Part shown: positions 57,251 through 64,000 of the stretch, in pieces
Position numbering within the stretch: the stretch's first letter is position 1
Layout of the letters: every line of letters starts with the position of its first letter
NCBI GenBank assembly: GCA_013350335.1
Contig: CM023540.1
Location: 33,563,925 to 33,627,924 of the forward strand
DNA: 64,000 bases
Direction of reading: 5' to 3'
DNA from: Chimonanthus salicifolius
Lineage: Eukaryota; Streptophyta; Magnoliopsida; Laurales; Calycanthaceae
The notes under the pieces: generated by a model
What the model saw: only the letters and a program-made list of their open reading frames with translations
Database searches by the model: none
What the model was told of the DNA's origin: nothing
Position numbers and translations under genes: made by a program

Positions 57251-60200
57251 TTATTACAGTCAGATATGTGCAAATGGCGGTAAAATACAAAATGTCTGAA
57301 TAACTGAATTTACTTTCTTCATTGTTAATGAAGAGCTGAGTGATAATACCCATATAATGTTGCTGGTTTTCGAAGATAACTTGGATACCAATATCCATGT
57401 ATACACCACAAGTATTGATACTGAATACTTTTTGGTGGATACCACCAGGGCATATCCTACTGTTCTAGGTGTATCATGTTTAATTTTTTACAGAAATATC
57501 TTACTATATTCTACTTTTAATAAATCTGGTTGTTAAAGATATTCTACTTTTTAACATTAAAAAAAAATGCTTGAAAAGAATGTACTGGTGATAATGTTGA
57601 CATTGGTGATGCTTGAAGAATAAATGCATTGTATCTTATGAACAAACTGAAGTTACTTGCATGGCATAATTCTTTTCTGAAAAAATCTTTTATTACAAAT
57701 GTCACATTGTGAAAAGTATATCTGTGTGCTCATTTGTTTCAGAACTCGGAGACTTGCCTCATCTCCTCACTTTCCTTATCGATGTTCATATACTTATCCT
57801 GGCACCCTAGTGTCTGACATTTCTGTGTCTAACTAGCAGGATGACTGCATCCATATCCCTTCATCATAGTGCCAAACTTAATTTCCATGTCTCTCAACCT
57901 TAAAAGGTTACTTATTAAACTTGATTCATGCATATTTGTGATGTATGTACCATGAGGGTCAACTATGAACCACCCACTTGCTAGGTTTTCTGTCATCTGT
58001 ATGCATGAGGGGCAAATTGATCCATTTTTTTAAGACCAAGGTATTCAGGCGTCTCACCTGACTAATCCTTGGGGCATATGTAAACCTCTCAATCTGCACA
58101 TGCTGGGTACAGAATAATGGAGAGTGTCCCTTTTTGTGTTAAGGGGACTTAATCCCAAGACTTCTCACAAACAAGGAAAATTGATCCATATTTGCATGTC
58201 AATGATCGATGGCCATAGTGATCTAATCAGGATGAAATTGGGCATAATATGATTTGTGGTTGCACTTCTTGTCCAAGCAAACAACTATGCATATATGTCA
58301 CCCCGGTTATGTTGCATGTATATGAACCATATATGTCAGATTCCAATACATTCTCAGGTTCGGATTCAGCAAATCCCAAAACATATAGTTCATGTATTCA
58401 ACACCATGTCTGAATAACACTATTTTCGAATAGATTTTAAAAGCAGAAAAGTGTATTGATATTTTGTCTTACCACGATGAAGTTAGTTCTTCGGAAGCTT
58501 GTGTTTTTGTAACCATAGTTGATTTTCTCTCATTCACTGCTGAGTAGATGATTAGTGTTTACCCAAGATCTGTTGATGAAGGTCTCTGAGCATGCAAGTT
58601 GGTCTGGATGTTTTTATCACCGCATCATTCAAACTGCTCTTGCTGCTGTTGGAGCTCCAGAAAATCTAGTCCATGTAATAACAGGGTATGTATTTTTGTG
58701 TTTCATATAGTACTATTAAGTTGCTTTCTAACTTATGTATTGATCTTATTGTTCCTTTTTTTTTTTTCGCTGCTGCTTTTCAGATTTGCTGAAACAGGAG
58801 AAGCTCTTGTATCTTCAGTTGACAAAATCATTTTTGTTGGATCACCTGGCGTGGGTAGGATGGTATGAGTTCCTCTTGCTAAACGTGTGAGAGGATTTTG
58901 CAGTAGACATGCTAACCATGTGTGTACATGCAAGATCCTATCTATTTATCAGTCAAAGCCAATATCAAGTTGTTGCATTCATAAGTCATGTAACCAGGAA
59001 AAGAGATGGTTAGAAATGGAAAGAAAAAAGACCTTTTTTTCTTTTGAGAGAGGGAAAGAGATGGACAAATCATCCATATTCATTATTGCAAACATGTAGG
59101 CCAACTTGTGGTAAACTGGCCTGATTAACATGTCAACCCCCACCAATATGAATGCTCAATTGATGGTGCATAAAAGCTCTAGATCAGTCATTAAAATTGA
59201 GTTTACAAAACCTCCTCTGCAAATGATGCAGTGTTATTTGCTCTTTGGCTCACATATTGAAGTATTTGCTCTTTGGTTAACATTTGAAGTAGTTCATTGA
59301 TGGTTGGTTGACAATGTTTTTGAGTAACCAATTAAATTATGACTGTTTCCCATTCCCATTCAACAGCATCAATATGATTATATTTGTCTCTTTTTTTTTT
59401 TTTCTTACTGCAGATCATGAAAAATGCTGCAGAGACATTGATACCAGTCACCCTTGAACTTGGTGGCAAAGATGCATTCATTGTGTGTGATGATGTAGAT
59501 GTGCCTCATGTATGAGACTTATCCTTAAAATCATCTGGTAGTTGTAGCTTTTTTTGCCCTTTCTGGATTTTAGTTCTTTCTGATCTCCTGTTCTCTAGAA
59601 ATGGATAGGATTTTCTTTGGGCTGCCTTTATCATCCTCCATAAACTTATTATGATTGTGTTTCTGGAAATTATCTTCCTAACATAGGTTGCACAAATAGC
59701 AGTTAGGGCAGCTCTTCAATCTAGTGGGCAAAACTGTGCTGGTGCTGAGAGATTTTATGTCCACAAAGACATCTACTCAACTTTTGTTGCTCAAGTAGTC
59801 AAAATTGTAAAATCCGTATGCGTTGTAAGTGCGCCTTTCTAGTTAATTTTGTTTTAGGAACTTTTACTAGTTCAAACAGATTCTTGTTAAGCTCTCCTGC
59901 GTATATGCAGTAATTTCCATGTCTAGCATTTATTTGATTGTAATTTTTGTAATTAATTGATAGTTATCATAAAAGGCTAGTTTTGTGCTGATGGTCTTAA
60001 ACCTATTTAATAATACTAGGCCATATATAATCTGCACATCTTGTGTAGGGGCCTCCACTGGCAGGAAAGTATGATATGGGAGCGATATGTTTGCAAGAGC
60101 ATACTGACAAGCTTCAGAATCTTGTTAACGATGCCCTAGACAAAGGAGCTGAAATTATTGGTAGAGGAAGCTTTGGCAATTTGGGTGAAGATGCAGTCGA

Positions 60201-61246
60201 TCAGTTCTTTCCACCTACTGTTATTGCGAATGTTGATCATTCAATGAAGCTAATGCAAGAAGAGGTGGCTGTACAATTTGTTATCTTTTGCTATATTTTA
60301 CTTGTTCCATGATCAACCGCTTAGTGAAATCAATTTCCACTATTTTTCAGGCTTTTGGACCTATCATTCCAATCATGAAATTTAGTTCTGACGAGGAGGC
60401 TATTATGCTTGCAAATGACTCAAACTATGGGCTCGGTTGTGCGGTGTTTTCAGGAAGTAAACAACGTGCAAAAGCAATTGCATCCCAGTTGCATTGTGGA
60501 GTTGCTGCAATCAATGACTTTGCTTCAACTTACATGTGTCAGGTAATTCCATATAGATGTTATTCGGTTGTTTTTCTTTTTCTTTCTTTTTCTCCCCCAG
60601 TAAAACATATATTAATAGTTTTTTAAAGAATTGCATCTATATTCAAGATTAAGAGTGGTCGTTGATTTCCGCCTCTCAGTATGGGAGTCAGCCGTATTTG
60701 TTGATCATATGTGAAAGAAAAATACATGCAATTTCACAGTTATATCCCTTGCATGGTTTTCAACTCACTGAAGAAAGAACATAAAATTTCACTAGCTCTT
60801 CATCCCATCTTTCGCACATGCATTTGTTTAACACCTCTATTCTTTGTAGTCCCTGCCATTTGGGGGTGTGAAACACAGCGGATTCGGTAGATTTGCCGGT
60901 GTGGAAGGATTGCGAGCATGTTGTCTTGTCAAATCAGTTGTGGAGGACCGATGGTGGCCTTATATCAAAACCAAGATACCAAAGCCACTTCAGGTGTGTT
61001 TTCAGAACGTCTATTTTAATTCAACCAAACTATCAGAGTTTTACTAACTGCTGATTTATAAAATTTCTTCCTCATATCCAATTACAGTATCCTGTAGCAG
61101 AGAATTGCTTTGAGTTTCAGGAGTCACTCATTGAAGCTCTCTATGGCTTGAACGTGTGGGATCGGCTGCGAGCCCTGGTTAACGTTTTAAAGATCCTTTC
61201 AGATCATAACCCTTCCATTGGCAGTGCCGGAAGAAGAAACCAATAG
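54395..61246 (+). CDS. ALDH22A1: Aldehyde dehydrogenase family 22 (ALDH22A1)
   Basis: NAD(P)-dependent aldehyde oxidation; family 22 is a single-gene plant family with an N-terminal membrane segment that routes it to the secretory pathway. The 14 exons are 54395-54506, 54596-54633, 55427-55528, 56027-56154, 56433-56555, 56919-57072, 58582-58685, 58784-58862, 59414-59509, 59687-59824, 60049-60264, 60351-60542, 60850-60993 and 61088-61246. All are GT-AG and frame-consistent, giving 594 residues, close to the usual length. A hydrophobic segment spans about residues 4-25. Catalytic residues have canonical spacing: Asn196 (SWNYP), Glu295 (LELGGKD) and nucleophile Cys329 ([11 protein letters not shown]). 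Gly273 and Gly278 (FVGSPGVG) belong to the cofactor site. The C-terminal [20 protein letters not shown] is intact. Intron 6 (57073-58581) carries an AT microsatellite. No break or missing residue was found. Confidence 0.96.
57190..57246. repeat. (AT)n microsatellite
   Basis: A run of about 57 bases in intron 6 of ALDH22A1. Open frames crossing it are artefacts. Confidence 0.95.
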
Positions 61247-61939
61247 GGGTCCATGAGTAAGCTTGCATCGTCGGAAGCAATTTTGATGTGTTTAAATGGG
61301 TTAATTGACTTTACAAGCTTCACTGGGTATTGGCCCTCAGCATGCTGTGTACTACCACATGTTTCGTCAACCAAGATCCTTGCCTGATTCATGTGATTGT
61401 AGACTGAAAGGATTGAACCCCCATGACCATGATGGTTTCAGCCTTGAGCAAAAAGCTTAAGCCATATTAATGTCTTGATCTCAGTGATTCCAATTCATTT
61501 GGGATTTCAATTTGCTGAAAAAAAAAATACAATCAGTTGCCCAAAAAATTGAATATATTGCTGACTTTATCTAAAGCATCGCCATATTTTTGTCAGGCTG
61601 CCATCCTAGAAATCCAACGTAGGAGACGAATATAAGAGACGGGCCCACTCGAAAATTTCATGGGTCCTATCTTTCATTATTTTGCCTCTGATGGTGACGC
61701 GTCTTGACAGAATTATTTCTCTTATCGATTTTGAGTTGGCATTTACAATTAGTTTCAGGCTTTAAGCATTGTTTTTCCTAAATCGATCGTTTATCTAAAG
61801 ACCTTGACCCTCAAATCTATGATTGTAATGATGAAAACATTTGTAAACTAAACTATACACTAATGCCTTTCTCTTAATCCTTCACTTTGTCCAATTGTGG
61901 GGAGCACAGTTGGATTGATCTCATCTGATTAATCTAATA
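61247..61939. other. ALDH22A1 3' untranslated region and flank
   Basis: No further exon seen. The first part is the probable 3' untranslated region. Confidence 0.5.
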
Positions 61940-61947
61940 GTGGGGCC

Positions 61948-62403
61948 CAAAGGTTCAAATATCGGTCGATACATATCGTATTGGCCGATATATATCGGTT
62001 TTTTTAAACTGAGTAATATCGGTCGATACGATAAGTATTGGCTGTACATACCGAATATCAGCTGATATGGCCGATATTTGGTCCGAAATATCGGTTACAA
62101 TATCGGTATTTAAATTTATTTATTTTTTTTAAAACACCGATACGGTTTTTCGCGGTTTTTACATGGTTTTTCGCGGTTTTCCAGGGTTTATGGTTCTCAA
62201 GGGTGTTCACGGTTTTTTGCGGTTTTCGCGGTTTTTTGCGGTTTTGTTACTGTTCATCACGGTTTTTTGGATTTTTTTACGGTTCTGATATCGGAGGAGA
62301 GAGAAAATGCCAATATCGGTATGAGAGATAAAATTATCGGCCGAAATGTCGTCCGTATCGCATATCGGCTGATATATCGGCCAAGCCGATTTTTGAACCC
62401 CTG
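61948..62403. mobile_element. hAT-type non-autonomous element with 8-bp target duplication
   Basis: This 456-base element begins CAAAGGTTCAAAT and ends ATTTTTGAACCCCTG, an imperfect terminal inverted repeat. The perfect 8-base repeat GTGGGGCC flanks it (61940-61947 and 62404-62411). Both halves are filled with ATCGGCCGAT-like palindromic words. The centre (about 62140-62265) is a run of degenerate cgcggtttt repeats. It encodes no transposase. Confidence 0.85.
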
Positions 62404-62411
62404 GTGGGGCC

Positions 62412-63945
62412 TACAGTTGGAGGGGATCTGATGTCTCATTTTAGGGGAAGGGCAGATATTAAGTGAAAGAGAAATATGTAAGTGTGCCGAAGCACTGTGT
62501 CTGAAGGCTAAGCATTGAAATATTTCTTTACGGGAAATTTAGAATGGCTACTGAGTTTTTTATAATAAAAGTTACAAATATACTTTTTCTCTATTTACAT
62601 GATAAGTAAACAAAAGTAAAAAATCGATGTCTCTCGCTATGAAAAATAATGATATATTTATCAATTTCCTTTCTATCATACAAAGTAATTTATATGGCAT
62701 GGAAAGTGGGAAATACCGAATACATTAACCAAAATCGGCATCTAAAATCTACACCAAGATGACATTGCCTGAGTAACAAATCCCGATCAAAGGAAATTTC
62801 TCTACATCGATCAAATAAATTGGTCTAATTTTCAGTCACTTGGGTGACATGGGTCAAATTTATAATTGTAATCTTTTCTAATTTTAAACTAATATTGGCC
62901 AAAAAAGACCAACTTGGGTTGAAATTTTAAAAAGAATTCAGCCCAATTTTGACCAAAATTTGAGCCCATTTGAATTTCCAGGGTAGACCGATCAATTTTG
63001 ATTAAACATTGTATTTTGGCTAAAATTTATTATTGGGGACAAAACTGAGTCATGAGGTCTTGTAATTCAACTTTCAATAGCAGGACATTGGGTAAAGAAG
63101 TAGGATCTGGTGACTATCAAATTAGTTAATAGACTAATTTATTTCGATAAATTAATCACTTCAAATGTGTTACTTATTTGATTTAAATCAAATAAAATAA
63201 TCAGAAACAGTGGAATCACATGACAACATCGATATAGATTTTTATAATTGACAAATTAAAATACAATAAGAGAAACATATCAAAATAGAGTATTCGCAAT
63301 TTTTGCTACCTGACATTTGAAATGCATCTCGCTTGTCACATCCATGTTTTTGGTCTTGGATTAAGAATTGATTGATTGAAATGCACATGAATGTAACAGC
63401 TATTTTTGACATTTGAAGTGATAGCAGAACGGATGCATTTCTACCAAATCCAAAGGAAAAATTAGAAACACTCTAGTGTCAATTTTTTACATTGAACAGA
63501 AGATATTAAGGAGTCTAGACATCATACTTTAAAAACTTAAAAAAAAAAAAAAAAATCTTTTAAAGAATAGGAGAATGTTTGGGAGAATCTCCATTCAACT
63601 ATTTTAGTTTTTACGAGATGGACTGAAATATTAATGGCTTATATTTGGCCAAATATTTTAAATCTAGAAGTACAAGGCTAGGATTGATCAAGTCCAGATA
63701 AACTTCACATGACTACATTTGGTCAGTAGAGACCCCATGAAAAAAAACACCTTAAAAAGAAAAATAAAATCAAGTTCAAGCCAACCCACGGTTAGGCCAT
63801 GCTCATTTTCGAGTCCAAAATAATAGGCCCAAATTTGAACCTGAGCCAAATTGAGCTTAGTTATAAAAGCCCAAGCTCAACTTGATAGCTAAAATTTATA
63901 AAAACTGAAGTCCAATTTATAATTTACATTGTGAGCGTGTGACCA
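62412..63945. other. Intergenic, no gene seen
   Basis: AT-rich sequence with no exon or clearly bounded repeat that I can support on either strand. Confidence 0.45.
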
Positions 63946-64000
63946 TTAATTGATTTCATTAAAGAAAAAGAAACAAAATACAAAGGAGAATAATTTACAC
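63946..64000 (-). mobile_element. Possible LINE-like tail at window edge
   Basis: ttgatttcattaaagaaaaa followed by acaaaatacaaaggag resembles the tracts after the T-runs at 1657 and 40006. The element, if real, continues beyond the window. Confidence 0.25.

Overview
The window reads as nuclear DNA of a flowering plant. It is AT-rich and intron-rich, with GT-AG introns. Its genes belong to plant families: a WRKY transcription factor, a DUF247 protein, ALDH22A1 and a plant O-fucosyltransferase-like protein. A dense layer of transposable-element debris lies between and inside them. I cannot place it below the level of angiosperm from sequence alone. There is no sign of bacterial, organellar or viral sequence.

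Layout. 0-12 kb: no gene I can name; possible decayed coding pieces at 0.5-2.4 kb, a 3 kb array built from a 16-bp palindrome (4.7-7.7 kb), and several miniature transposons. 12.5-14.2 kb (+): three-exon WRKY gene, group IIe, WRKY65/69 type. 16.5-17.1 kb (+): coding-like remnant of unknown identity. 17.9-22.95 kb (-): INO80 complex subunit B (PAPA-1/IES2 region plus HIT zinc finger), apparently complete but with a one-base break in a homopolymer of its first coding exon. 24.25-25.5 kb: second palindrome-rich transposon. 27.7-30.2 kb (-): four-exon universal stress protein. 30.4-33 kb: transposons, two SINE relics and a broken DUF247 copy. 33.3-36.7 kb: a solo LTR with target-site duplication. 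38.7-46.6 kb (+): probable long spliced leader followed by an intron-free O-fucosyltransferase-like coding region. 47.3-49.1 kb: third palindrome-rich transposon with intact ends and an 8-bp target duplication. 50.7-52.1 kb (+): intact single-exon DUF247 gene. 54.4-61.2 kb (+): 14-exon ALDH22A1. 61.9-62.4 kb: hAT-type element; the rest is gene-free.

The genes do not form a pathway or cluster. They are independent housekeeping, regulatory and stress genes separated by repeats. The most unusual content is the transposon family at 4.7, 8.1, 24.3 and 47.3 kb. Its members share terminal sequence and an inverted internal module, and they carry dense short perfect palindromes whose sequence differs from copy to copy. 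One copy has expanded into a higher-order tandem array. Other points worth attention are the INO80B frameshift, a four-copy SINE family with one perfectly bounded copy, and repeated hairpins inside the solo LTR.
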